The notes beneath the pieces were generated by a model. The model did no database searches. It saw only the letters and a list, made by a program, of their open reading frames with translations, and had not been told where the DNA came from. DNA of 64,000 nucleotides, taken from the NCBI GenBank assembly GCA_024364735.1, contig JAGFNQ010008721.1:1-64000 (forward strand), in the 5' to 3' direction. Shown here piece after piece: positions 34,832 to 46,400 of this stretch; position 1 is the stretch's first letter; each line of letters opens with the position of its first letter. The DNA is from Boesenbergia rotunda. Taxonomy: Eukaryota; Streptophyta; Magnoliopsida; Zingiberales; Zingiberaceae. Made by a program: the position numbers and the translations under genes.

Positions 34832-35580
34832 TCTTGTGGTCAACAAGCTTCCTAAGACCGTGTTAAGCTTAGTGGGAGTTCAAATTGAAAAAAATATTAG
34901 AATTTTTAAAAATACTTTAGTTATTCAAAATATTTTTGAAAATCTCTTAATCTTTTAAATAATTCTTGAAATTTTTTTGAAAATTACTTTATATTTTTGG
35001 AAAATCTTTAAGCCACATAGGAAAGTTTTCATTATAGTTAATAAAGTTTCTTAGATTATGTCAGATTGGGGAGGAATCTAAATCAAGACATTTATGATTT
35101 TTTTCAAAAATTAAATACACATTAGAGATATTTTAACAATTATTTTGATTGTAAAATGTCTAAGACATATAAGAAATTTTCTTGTAGTCAACCAGATTTT
35201 TAAAATTGTATCAAATTTAGAAAAGCCCAAATCATAGAAAAGACTTTATCTTGAATACTTAGCTTTCCTTAAATATTTTCAAAATAAGAAAATACTGGTA
35301 TATAAAAAGATTTTTTGAAAATAATACTTTTTCTTAAAAACTATAAGTATTTTTAAAAACCAAATTGATGGTACAAAATTTATACTTAATATATATTTTT
35401 ATTGTGTGGGTTGTTTTTAATGTATGTCAATGGGGGAGAGAGTATCTTAAGTTAGATATCTTATGAGTCTTCCAAGTCTTGACCTAAAATCCTTAAACTT
35501 AAATCTAACTTAAGATTATTGTCAAACATCAAAAAAGGAAAATTTAACTTAAAGTTATTGTCAAACATAAAAAGGGAGAC
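34832..35580 (+). other. AT-rich retrotransposon internal region ending in a polypurine tract
   Basis: Degenerate A/T-rich repeats, then two copies of the phrase gtcaaacat followed by aaaa-rich purines. The last one, aaaaagggagac (35569-35580), directly abuts the TG of the next LTR, which is the arrangement of a polypurine tract and a 3' LTR. It continues the sequence type of 19785-20405 across the CACTA insertion. Confidence 0.6.
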
Positions 35581-37568
35581 TGTTGGTGCCAGAAGCATTA
35601 GACAAGAACAGTGAACTTTTAGAATTTTGATATTTGACAATATACCAAGGTCTGATCAGTTTGATCAAGGGTTAAGCCAAACAGAACCTGATGTTTGACA
35701 GAGCAAAATCTAGTCAGGATCAGATGACTAGAAAAGTATCCAGAGAAAGAAGTTTGCTTGACAATATATCAAGAGTTAAGTTAAACATGACTTGATGTTT
35801 GACAGAGTAAGGTACCCAAGGCTGGTCAGTTTGACTAAGGGTCAAGTCAAACAAGACTTGATGTTTGGCAGAGTAAGAATACAGAGCTGGTCAGGTTGAC
35901 CAAGGGCAATCCAAATAGGACTTGATGTTTGGAAGAGAGAAGTCTAGTCAGGATCAAATGACTAGTAAAGAAGTCATTGTAAAAGCATTAAAGTTTTAGT
36001 TCGGGGAATTAGACATAAAGACCTGGCCGATGGTTGGGCAACCGAAGTCCTGGTTCGGGGATTTGGGCACGAAGACCAGGGCAAGGGTTGGACACCAAAG
36101 TCCTGGTTCGGGAAATTAGGCACGAAGACCTAGGCGAGGGTTGGGAACCGAAGTCTTGGTCGGGGATTGGGCACAAAATCCTAGTGAGTGAAGTTAGATA
36201 AGGTAAAGTCTTAGTTAGTGAAGCTAGTTAGTGGGAACCCCTAAGGAGTTGACCTCAAGTAATAAAGTCTTGGAGAGTTGGTCAGGTAGACTTACAGAAG
36301 TTGGGCTTAGGATGTTTGCTTGCTTTGTGTTTGCTAGTCTTTCAGGAATCTGAATCTGGAGGCAAGAGAGGAGAGCAAAAGCAAAGCAAGAAGCAAATTG
36401 CAACCCGGACTGCCCCTAGGCACCAGGGAGGACCCGAGCACCCGAGTGGCTCCCAGGTGCCCAGATCATCCTAGCACCCAAGACTTACTCAGGAGCCCTA
36501 TGTCCCGGGTGGCCGCATGGTCCTGGGTGCACGGGGCTAAGTCTATTGGGTCAATCTATGGTCCAGAGTGGTCATGTGTTTTGATGTTTGTCAAAGGGTT
36601 TAAGTTAGATTTACCCTTGCGTTCTAATATGTGTATGTGAGTGTGCAGGTTTGCAGGTTACACATATTGACTTAGCTGGACGGCTTCAGGTACGGTGAAG
36701 GGTGGCATGGAGGCAAGCCGTGGGCTTGTGTGCACTTGAGGGACCATGGATAGCAAGGACGATGAGCCGAGGGGCACGGACTTCGAGACATGCATGAAGG
36801 ATGGCATAGAGGCAAGCTGAGGGCTTGCGTGCGCATCTGAGGGACGGGAGCCAAAGATGAAGAGGGCGCGAAGGCAACAGTCGTGGCTGCTGTTGAGGAG
36901 TCAGTTGAGTCGTGAGGGGGCGAGTGCTGAGGGAATGCACTCGGGAAAATCCTAGGGGTCGAGTGTTGAAAGAATTATACTCGGAAAGGGAAGAACCTAG
37001 GTGGCAGTCGACTGGGCCCCAGGCAGTCGACTGATAAAAGTGGCAGAAAGATCAGTCGACTGCTATGGGGGTAGTCGACTAGTAGCAGCCAGAATTCGAA
37101 CGTTGAACTTGCAACGGTCGAATTTGAGTGGAGGCAGTCGACTGCCCTGGGAGCAGTCGACTGCCCTGGGAGCAGTCGACAGGTGGCGGCCAAAACAGAG
37201 GTAAACTCTATTTAAAAGAGCTTCGTTTTGGCTGGGACTCTTGACAAATTTGGCTTTAGGTAAAGGCCAAATAATAGTTTAAGAGCTCAGAGGTGCAGTT
37301 GGGATTGTGACGAGGTTTCTCCACCCATAAGGAGCTACACGAGCTAACCGGAGGGCATCCGGGGAGTGATCCACCGAAGGATCAAGGGATCGTCCACCTT
37401 ACGGACTGCCGTGGAGTAGGAGCGTCATCTCCGAACCACGTAAATAAGTTTGCGTTAACATTATTTTTATTTGTATTTAGATTTCCGTTTGCGCTTGCTA
37501 ACGTGATAGGAAGAACGAACCGAAAGAAGCTATTCACCCCCCTCTAGCTTGTCGAACACGATCTAACA
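35581..37568 (+). repeat. 3' LTR of a copia-type element (same superfamily of LTRs as 51972-53119)
   Basis: It starts tgttggtgccagaag right after a polypurine tract and ends cacgatctaaca. Its last kilobase matches, in the other orientation, the LTRs at 51972-53119 and 56575-57724. Shared features are the ggtccagagtggtcat phrase, the cagtcgactg palindromes (37003-37170), the ggagggcatccggggagtga phrase and the terminal cacccccctctagc. No matching 5' LTR or target duplication was found, so the rest of the element was deleted or lies beyond the nested insertions. 35640-36260 contains degenerate repeats of the tgatgtttgacagag and ggttgggcaccgaagtcctgg types. Confidence 0.72.
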
Positions 37569-37586
37569 AAGTCCACAGGGGCTATC

Positions 37587-38911
37587 TGTCGGTGCAGTTT
37601 GCACTTAATTATCAAACTCAGGTTTTGATGAATGACAAATAGGTTAAAGTTAGTTTTGTGGTTATTAACCTTTTTACCGAATGTACAGGTTTGAAAGATT
37701 TATAATAGACACTAGGTTGAAGTCCATTGTGATGGAGTCCTGGCGGGAAGTCCAGTTGGGTCCGCGGGACCTGACAACTGGCTGAAGTCTAAGTTGATGG
37801 GGACTTGGCGGGAAGCCTAGGATGGTGGAGTCCTAGCAGGAAGTTCCGGTGGGTTAAGAAATCAGGTAGAACTGCACAAAGGTAAGTAAAGTAACTCATC
37901 GGAGGAGCGAATTCTAGTGAGGACGAGTCCCGATTAGGAATTTAGGCGCAGTCCAACTTAGAACCATTTCAGATCTCTATGTTGAGGCCTTTTTGACTAG
38001 ATCTTGGTCTTAGAAAATATAGTTTATTTAATACTCATGTTATTTAGTCCATATTATATATTTATTAATCTTGTTTTGTAGGGTATACTTGTTTTTTGGA
38101 CTAACATAGTTTGCAGGGTATAAACGACAAATAAGTCTCGAATGAATAGTGCCTGAGGCGCCTCAGTTTGGATTGGAGATGCCTTTGGCGGTTGAGGGCA
38201 CCTCTGCATAGTCTCCGCTGAAGATGAGATTTTAGCGAACTGAGGTGCCTCAAGTTAGATCTGAGGCACCTCAGTTGGGAACTGCAGTACCTCAAAGTTG
38301 ATCCAAGGCTCCTTCCAAAGGATCAAAAGAGAGATTGAAGGCTTCAGAACGAGGATAAAATTTTCTTGATCTAAGGCGCCTCAGTTCCCATGTCCTTTAT
38401 AAGGACATTGCTTCCGAGAGTTGGGGACAACAATTCTTCCGACTAAGACATCAAGCTTTCACATTCATTTTGTTTCCTCTGCTTCCTGTTGCGGCCTCGC
38501 TTCGACACGACTATGTCCAACTATTGTCGGAAGATCAACGTTAACACACGAGCCGATTGAAGTTCTACACCAGTGTTGGGCAACACTATTAAAGTTACTT
38601 GTACTTAATTTACATTAAGTAGTAAGTGTAAGGTTGTTACAATTCCTACTTATCTTTTGTACTCGATCACTCTACTAGGAGTTTACTGTTAGAGGGTATT
38701 AGTGGATTACCCATCGAAAAGGTCCAAGAGACTTGAGCCTTGCAGTTGGAGTCACCGAAAACTCTGAAGCAAGTAAAACCGACTTGTGTTCGCATGATTG
38801 CTTTTTCGTTATTTTCCGCTGCACTTGCTCATATTTTTACAACTTTGAAAAAGCGTCGTTTATTTTAAAAAGACACGTGATTCACCCCCCTCTCACGTGC
38901 AACGGTCCTAT
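37587..38911 (+). mobile_element. LTR-like element, family C, 1.33 kb
   Basis: It runs from tgtcggtgcagtttgcac to cacgtgcaacggtcctat and is flanked by a 6 bp direct repeat, gctatc (37581-37586 and 38912-38917). A second copy in the opposite orientation is spread over 50694-59424. Both copies are about 1.3 kb once nested DNA is removed. Read from the other strand the element starts ATAGGAC and ends CCGACA, so one terminus does not fit the usual TG...CA of LTRs. It has no coding capacity and is read as a solo LTR or a non-autonomous element. Confidence 0.75.
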
Positions 38912-38917
38912 GCTATC

Positions 38918-39509
38918 CTCAGGGATAAGGCTCAACTCGATCGGATGGATAAGCGTTACCTTCACCGGCGCCCGAGTGGCCAGTATATAAAGGGGTTTGA
39001 GCAGAGCTTTCAAATGAACAATTTTTTCATCCTTCTACTCATTCTCTGCAAAGTTACTCTGCAAAGTTAAAGTGTCAAAGACGAAGTTCTGCGATCAAGA
39101 AGGCTATAGGAGGAAGTGCGCGACGCTTCAGAATTCCAGAATTGGTCGATATCTTCTCCAAATTTGGTTTGCTTTTTAATAAGTTGTAAAGTTCTGTTTT
39201 ATCTTATTTGTGATTGTACTTGAACTGTAAGACAAGTTTTCTTTGTCTCCGAAAAGTTTCAGAAAGGAGATCATTAGTGGACTTACGTCAAGTACATAGG
39301 CTTTGGACGTACTGACCCTGGGGGGGTTGGGAACCAAGTAAATAACTCCCGCGTGTAACCTTTTTTCTTGCTTGTATTTACTTTAATATTCTGCTGTATA
39401 CTACTAACCTTTCTGATAAAGTTTAACGAACGAACGAACGACGAGATTTCTAGAGAACGAGAGTCGATATTCACTCCCCTTCCTATCAACGGCACCGATC
39501 CTACAAGAA
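38918..39509 (+). repeat. Promoter-bearing part of another LTR
   Basis: It has a TATA box (tatataaag, 38984-38992) and downstream sequence typical of an LTR R-U5 part, ending ccgatcctacaa before copia-like sequence resumes at 39511. Its left part was probably split off by the family C insertion; the 13 bp at 37569-37581 may be its continuation. No target duplication was confirmed. Confidence 0.45.
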
Positions 39510-39510
39510 A

Positions 39511-39835
39511 GCTATAAAGTTGGGCGTTATCGTCATTGATACACAAAGCCAGACTTGAATTGGTCAAAAGTATTAGGTAACTCATCAAATTAGAAAGGAT
39601 AGATGGCTCTAGCAAAGACTCAATATGAGTAAAAAAGAAAATTTGATTTTGAGAACAACAGGACCAGGGATATGAAATCTATTAGAACATGGATAATAAC
39701 AAATATAACATGTGTGAAATATTATAGCCCATAAAAGTTGATCAAAAAATTTATGGCGTTTGTGAGGTGACAAATAAATAAAATAAATATATCCAAAAAT
39801 ATACATGTCAAAAAAATTAAGATGCTTATTAAAAA
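39511..39835 (-). pseudogene. Ty1/copia pol fragment, related to 9370-9720
   Basis: The sequence aaagttgggcgttatcgtc and what follows tracks 9377-9720 closely, including the acaaagccagacttgaattgg phrase. On the minus strand it is the copia segment before reverse transcriptase (NxFNQFKSGFVYQ-like), with stops. It shows that this copia family has at least two decayed copies in the window. Confidence 0.75.
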
Positions 39836-40040
39836 GACGATAACATAAATGATCAATTAAATAAACTGTGATTAATTAAAAATAGAGTCGTTTTCATGAC
39901 AATAAAAATAGGGGAGGTGTTATTTTTTATTTTCTCCTTTAAAAACTATTTTTATCCGTAATAAACACACAATCCTAGTCATGGGTGAGTCGTGAGTTGC
40001 CTAACCTGCCTTTCTTTCTTTCCTACTGGTCGGTGGCGTC

Positions 40041-40522
40041 ATGGATCCTCCCTCTTCTGCCGCTCGTCGAGCATCTGTTATCGCTGGCCACCTTCTCGGC
40101 CCCTTTCGATCCCTCGCCAACTCCTCCTCTTCCTCGGTCACGCCTTCGCCATGCCTCAACTACTCCCCACCCGACCTCTCCGAGAAGCCGCCGGCTTTCG
40201 ATGTCGCGGCGCTGCGTCGGATCCTGGACGGCCACCACCTCGAGGCACGGGACTGGCTATTCCATCTGATGGAGGAAAGCCCTCTCTTTTGCCCCCGCCG
40301 CCGCGGTGAGGCCACCTTCGTCGCGCCGGATTACAACCAGACCAAGGAGCAGCAGCGCGCGGCCACGATGCGGCGGATCGAATACCTGCGTGGCCAAGGA
40401 GTGTTCCAAGGGTGGTTGGGGAGCGATCCGGAAGCAGGCATGAGGAGGTTCGCGTTGTTCGAGTGCATCGCCGTCTTCGATCACTCCCTCTCCGTAAAAT
40501 TAGGTGTCCATTACTTTCTATG
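40041..40522 (+). CDS. ACX3: Acyl-CoA oxidase 3-like, first exon only
   Basis: Peroxisomal acyl-CoA oxidases catalyse the first, FAD-dependent step of fatty-acid beta-oxidation, releasing H2O2. This exon encodes 160 residues, MDPPSSAARRASVIAGHLLG to LGVHYFLW. Residues 10-18 (R-A-x5-H-L) fit a PTS2 peroxisomal targeting signal, as in plant ACX3. The blocks YSPPDLSEKPPAFDV, RRILDGHH, ARDWLFHLMEESPLF, FVAPDYNQTKEQQR and FDHSLSVKLGVHYFLW follow the acyl-CoA oxidase N-terminal domain in order. The exon ends tg|gtaaga, leaving a phase-2 join. The remaining exons, including the FAD-binding and catalytic Glu regions, are not found downstream: within 3 kb the sequence becomes a LINE and then CSN7. It is GC-rich, unlike its surroundings. 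The start is the first ATG and fits the targeting signal. It is either a truncated gene or a misassembled one. Confidence 0.88.
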
Positions 40523-41285
40523 GTAAGACGCTTCTCCTTTCTTTTTGATTTTTTTTTTTGAAATCAAATTCCGTGGTTTCTACGTTCTTCTGAAAAATGA
40601 TGGCAAATTTTGACCGGAAGGTTTAGAGGTCATTGTCTGTAAAATGTTTGCTTTTACTGCGAAATTGATTACTTCCCATTAAGACCATGAGACACACCTC
40701 ATCTCATCGGGAAATTGTGACATCTCCCTTCTTTCTCCGGCATATCCAAATATTCAAACAGATTTAAATTCTTTGCCTTGGGTAGTATAACCTAAACCCA
40801 AATAAATTTAAATTGGGTCTGAAATAGTTTCACCACATATTCATTAAATATGCAGCAGCACGGACGGTTTTTTGGTAAACACATCAGACGCATGAAGATA
40901 CAATTATTGAATCGAGGAATGTGGGTGTGGCATTCTTCGAAGAGATCTTTTTGCATAAACACAAACGAAGAAAGTTCTAATAAAAAGAACTTATGAATTT
41001 GTGAATAGTACAAAACAACTATAGGAAGGGCATATAACTTAACATGGTTGTGAGAGACATAATACCATTACTAGTTGTGTGATGGAAATTATGTGAAGTT
41101 GAAGGAGAAGCTTGCAGATCTACTTACTAGAGGCTTACTCAGAGATCAAATGTACTGCACGTTTAGTCAAAAACCTAACATATGAATCAAATAGTAGTAA
41201 CCCAACTATAATGACCGAAAATTCCAAGATCACAATTCAAATAGGACAACTAAATTATAAGATTTGAGACACATAATAGTAATAA
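40523..41285 (+). other. Intron-like DNA with a copia RNase H scrap
   Basis: It begins with the gtaagacgc donor of the ACX3-like exon. At about 41095-41170 the plus strand reads VKLKEKLADLLTRGLLRDQM, the C-terminal signature of copia RNase H, so a short retrotransposon fragment lies here. No further ACX3 exon was seen. Confidence 0.6.
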
Positions 41286-43416
41286 CTCTAACTCATTCCT
41301 ATGACATAATGATACAACAACAACAACAACAACAACAAAGCCTTATCCCACTAGGTGGGGTCGGCTATATGGATCCTTTTACGCCATTGAGTTCTATCCC
41401 CTACTATATCATCATCTAGATTTAAATAAAATTTATCTTGTTTTATTGTAGCCGACCCCACCTAGTGGGATAAGGCTTTGTTGTTGTTGTTGTTATCTTG
41501 TTTTATTGTTGCCAACCAAGTCTTTTTTGGTCTTCCTCTCCCTCTTTTAATGTGCGTATTTATCATAGTTTCACATCGTCTAACAGGGGCATTTATTGGT
41601 CTTCTAAGTACATGTCCGTACCATCTCAAACGTGTCTCCCGAAGTTTTTCTTCAATAGATGCAACTCCGACTCTCTCTCTAATACTCTCATTCCTTATTC
41701 TATCCATCCTCGTATGTCCACACATCCACCTTAACATCCTCATCTCTGCAACTTTCATCTTTTGCTCATGTGCTCGAGTCATAGCCCAACATTCAGCACC
41801 ATATAACATAGCAGGTCTAACTGCCGTTTTGTAGAACTTCCCTTTAAGTTTTAGAGGTACTTTACGATCACATAAGACACCCGATGCTAATCTCCATTTC
41901 AACCATCCTGCTTGTATTCTATGTAAGACATCTCTCTCAATTCCTCCATCACTTTGCAAGAACGATCCTAAATACTTAAAGTTCTCGATTTTAGACAACT
42001 CATCATCTCCTATCTTAACAATTGTTTCACTACGTCTAGCATTGCTAAACTTAAATTCCATATATTCAGTCTTTACTCTACTAAGCCTAAAACCTTTCAT
42101 TTCTAGAGTTTCCCGCCAAGATTCTAGTTTAGCATTTACTCCTTCACGTGTCTCATCTATCAAAACAATATCATCTACAAACAACATGCACCATGGCACT
42201 GTATCTTGAATGTGCCTAGTGAGTTCATCCATGATTAGTGTAAAAAGATAGGGACTTAAAGCTGATCCTTGATGTAACCCTATCCTTATTGGAAATGCTT
42301 CAGTCAATCCACCTGAAGTCTTCACTCTAGTCGTTACATTTTCATACATATCTTTAATTAGGTCAATATATGTTACGCTAACGCCTCTCTTTTCTAGAAT
42401 TCTCCATATAATTTCTCTTGGTACCCTATCATAAGCTTTTCTAAATCAATAAATACCATGTGTAGATCTTTTTTTGCTCCCGATATTTTCAATTAATTGC
42501 CTAAGAAGATGTATAGCTTCTATTGTCGACCTTCCAGGCATGAACCCAAATTGATTTTCGGTTACCGTGGTCTCCTTCCTCAATCTTTTTTCTATTACTC
42601 TTTCCCAAAGTTCATGGTATGACTCATTAATTTAATACCCCTATAGTTTGCACAATTTTGTATGTCTCCTTTGTTCTTATATAAGGGAACCAGACTATTA
42701 CCCTCCATTGATTAGGCATTTTTTTTGTTTTCAATATTAAATTAAATAATTTTGTAAAGCCATTCAATACCTTTTTTCCCTAAACATTTCCATACCTCTA
42801 TTGGGATATCATCCGGTCCCACGGCTTTCCATTTTGCATCCCTTTCAAAGCTTGTTCTACTTCTGAAGTTTGAATTCTCCGATGAAAATTAAAATTTCTA
42901 TACTCATTTGAAATACTTAAATTGCCTAAGTCAAGTTGGTCCCCTAAACTTTCATTAAAAAGTTGATGAAAGTAAATCTTCACCGCTCTTTTATTTCGCT
43001 ATCATTTACTAGTACTCTATCGCATTCATCTTTAATACATCTTATTTGACTAAGGTCTCTTGTTTTCCTTTCTCTGCTTTAGCTATTTTATAAATGTCTC
43101 TTTCCCCTTCTTTTGTATCTAAATTTTGATATAGTCGTTCAAAAGTTTTATTTTTTACTTCATTCATGCTTTCTTAGCCTCTTTCTTGGCTATTGTATAT
43201 TTTTTTAAGTTTTCTCGTTCTACAAATATATAATTCCTTATAAGCTATTCGTTTTTCCTTCACTTTCTCTGTACTTTCTCATTCCACCACCAAGATTCCT
43301 TCCTTGGTGGTGCATGCCCCTTTGACTCACCGAGTACATCCTTAGCTACTATTTTCAACTTTGATACCTCTTATCCCATGTCGTATTAGAGTCGCTATAT
43401 ATTTCATCTAATGCTT
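41286..43416 (-). pseudogene. RTE-type LINE, 5'-truncated and broken
   Basis: This is a non-LTR retrotransposon reading right to left. On the minus strand 42983-42798 gives the reverse transcriptase N-terminal part (RRIQTSEVEQALKGMQNGK). 42800-42350 gives, with frameshifts, ENQFGFMPGRSTIEAIHLLR and RKAYDRVPREIIWRILEKRG. 42349-41462 is open for 295 codons with HQGSALSPYLFTLIMDELTR, the catalytic LFVDDIVLID, KIENFKYLGSFLQSDG and RRLRWYGHVLRRP-like blocks typical of plant RTE reverse transcriptases. The 3' end has the ccgaccccacctagtggg hairpin and a (TTG)n tail at 41313-41338 (minus strand). The endonuclease part is missing beyond 43416, where a single N adjoins CSN7. Confidence 0.9.
41449..41494 (+). 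mobile_element. 46 bp insertion of an RTE LINE 3' tail, with 14 bp target duplication
   Basis: The insert starts tagccgaccccacctagtgg and ends in (TTG)n. It has exactly the terminal sequence of the LINE around it but in the opposite orientation. The flanks atcttgttttattg are identical at 41435-41448 and 41495-41508, and the LINE's own sequence resumes after them. It is best explained as an extremely 5'-truncated RTE insertion. Confidence 0.85.
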
Positions 43417-43417
43417 N

Positions 43418-46400
43418 TCTCTTTTCTCCTTCGCCGAGATCCTCTCCATCCCCAACCTCTCCAAGGTTCCCTAGCCGGCCGCCGCCTTCTCTGTTCCTTT
43501 CATGTTCGCTAATCTTACCCTTCATACTACTGTTCCCTACTTCAGCTTATTGCATCGCCGTATTCGTGGTATCTGGATGTGCTTCTCTTGTTTGCCTGCG
43601 GCACATGGAAACATTACCAACGTAAGCGTCCTTTTTTTCACAAATTTGATGTAGCATCTAGCTTATGATTTCTGAAATTCTTCTCAGCGACTTAGTTATT
43701 TTCGGCAGATGAGTGCGCATTTGATACATAATTGATATGCTCCAAAATGTTTAAGTTCATAAATCTGATTTTTCTTCTTCTTCTTCTTCTTTTTCTGTTT
43801 CTTCTTCTTCTTCTTCTTTTTGTTTTTTTTGAGAGAGAGAGAGAGTGGAAAAGTTAAATCATTCTATCTATCTCATAGCATGCTGTTGAATGAAAGGTGA
43901 AGTTGCCTTGGACATATTAGTTCCGTGCTTAACTTTTCAATGATAGCATTGTTAAAAATATATACAATCTTGGCAAACAGTTATGGCTTCGATGATTTGC
44001 ACATTAATTTTTTTTTTCTTACTGTAACTGACAACATAATAATGTTCTCTTTTATCATATTCAAAAAAAATAATTAGAATCTTTTTCTGCTGTGAACCAA
44101 CTTCTACCAACCATGCTTCTTGTCACATTCTTGTCTAAGTGAGATCCATAATTCGCGTTTGTGTTTAGTTTATCGGTTCTTTAGCATAGTATGTAACACT
44201 TGATATTTTTTATAGTAAACAATGCTGCCGTTCTGAAGTTTGATAGATTCTTGAATAATATTCTGCTAATTTTCATTCGTCCCAAGCAATAAGAAATGCG
44301 GATGGTGATCATACAAATTATTTTTGCATAATTCATTTCAATTCCTTTCTAAGTTGTCAATATCTACTCTCATTTTAGGTAATGCTCATTGCCTTCCAGT
44401 TCTGTTGCCTGATCAAGTTCGTAAGCTGAAGCAGCTTAGTGTATTAGCACTCATTGAAAATGAAAAGGTATATATGAGTATGCCATTTACCATTTGATAG
44501 TCTGTACTTTCACTACAATTGTACGCACTTATTATACTTGTTTTAAAACCTTAAAAGATGGTTGTATTGTCATTTATGTATTGCTTCACTATACTGTCAA
44601 TATCACTCTCTTCTGCAATTATCCATATTGATAAACCCAAGTTGATTATTCGCTCCTGTATATACATATATGTGGTTAATTTTACATGTTATATGTAGTA
44701 TATACACACATATCAAAGGAGTATAGAGTATTTCATTTGGTGAACTAAGTGGCAATATAATGTAAAAGGATAAATTAAATATGCCTACTGTACATTTCTT
44801 TATTTTTTTGTTTCAAATGATTCAGAAATTGCCCTTTTTGTTTCTGGATGCAAAGCAATTGACCTGGGCTATGTGTTCAGATTGTGTAAATGTGTTAGCT
44901 TTTGATAGAGAATCATAACTTGGATTATTGAAGCTGTTGGCTTTACCAAATTGGGATCTCAAGCCAACATTAAAATTGTGTGGCTATGTGTATTCCACAT
45001 ATCACTGTTCTATTGGGACAAGCTTTACCTAACAATTTTACAGAGGTGTTTTCTTGAATACATACTTCTTGGATGGTCAGTATTTGTTATACTTGGCAAA
45101 GTGGGACTAGCCATATCATCACTTTTTGGCAGAGGAAGTTTATATTTAGGAAGGCAACTTCATCACACGTGTATTAGGATGGACTATGGACCTAGAGAGG
45201 CTACTTGTAACAAGCTTAAATTTATAGGTGGCCAAGGTTTTAACAGATGTATGCAACTGAATATGGCTACTTGTAGGGTGACCACAAAGTGCATATAAGT
45301 TATGTGCCCACATGTGAGGATGTACATGTGATCATTATCAATAATAATGCGTTCTATTTGCAAAATATGTTGATTAGTGATAAGGAGATCAATCAAATTG
45401 AAATAGTTTATGTTTGGCACAAATAATAAAAGTGAAAGAATGTGCCTAATATTCAAGTTAAAAAAACTTAGCAATCTAATATACAATTCTTATTACTTCT
45501 TGATCTAGATCATCTGACAATTAATCCTTTACACCTATTGCATTTATTTTAATCAAAAGATTGTTTCCTTTTGATTTGATTAATTTTTTATCATGATTAA
45601 ATTTAATCGATCATATTAAGTAGAGTCCAGCTATAAACTCTCTTGATCTCAGTAGTCATTAATGACTGAAGTTGTAAGTGATCGCATGCAGATATATTCA
45701 GCATAAGTAAATGTAACCTTCTTCTCTTTTGCTTGCTCTGATAAGGAACTATTACTAGAACTCTACCTTAGTTATAAATAGTATTTGAGTGAGCAATGAT
45801 GAATCACTGATTGTTTGAGTGAATGTCAAAGTCTGCCTTATTATATGATTGATAAGTGTATTTTTAGCAAATTACTGTATTCCCTTAACTGATTTTCCTC
45901 TCCTTATGAAATTTGCAAACGAAACAACATATTCTGATGCAGATTTAGGTCTGTTTCATTCAATTGATAAGTCAATGCATGAAATATGAGCAATGGATGA
46001 GTCGATGAATGAATACCTTTCCATTGTTTCCTTGAATGAATAAAGAGAAAGATGGATATTTGAAGGGATGAATTTGTGCAATTATCAACTCAAAACTGAA
46101 TGCCGACCTCACCTAGTGGGATAAGGCTTGGTTGTTGTTGTATCAACTCAAAATTGGATAGAAAACTAATTAAAAATTTAGTATAAAAATTGTTCATCCT
46201 CTCCATATAAATTCCTCCAAGAACTCAATTTTTTTTCTCATCACTCCATCTTTTGACATGCCTATATGTTCGTTTTTTTCCTTTCTAAATTTGCCATCCC
46301 TCTTGGAAACAAGGCCTTAAGCTAGGGATGACTCTTCATGATTAGGATTTATACTTAGTTTTACCTGTTCTGAATAAAGAAATATAATTTGGATTTTATC

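Noticed and set aside
38984..38992. TATA box as the promoter of the ACX3-like exon
   Set aside because: It is over 1 kb upstream of that exon and fits the promoter of the LTR fragment that contains it.
44951..45298. 115-codon ORF
   Set aside because: It lies inside CSN7 intron 3, has no domain, and the flanking exons join cleanly without it.
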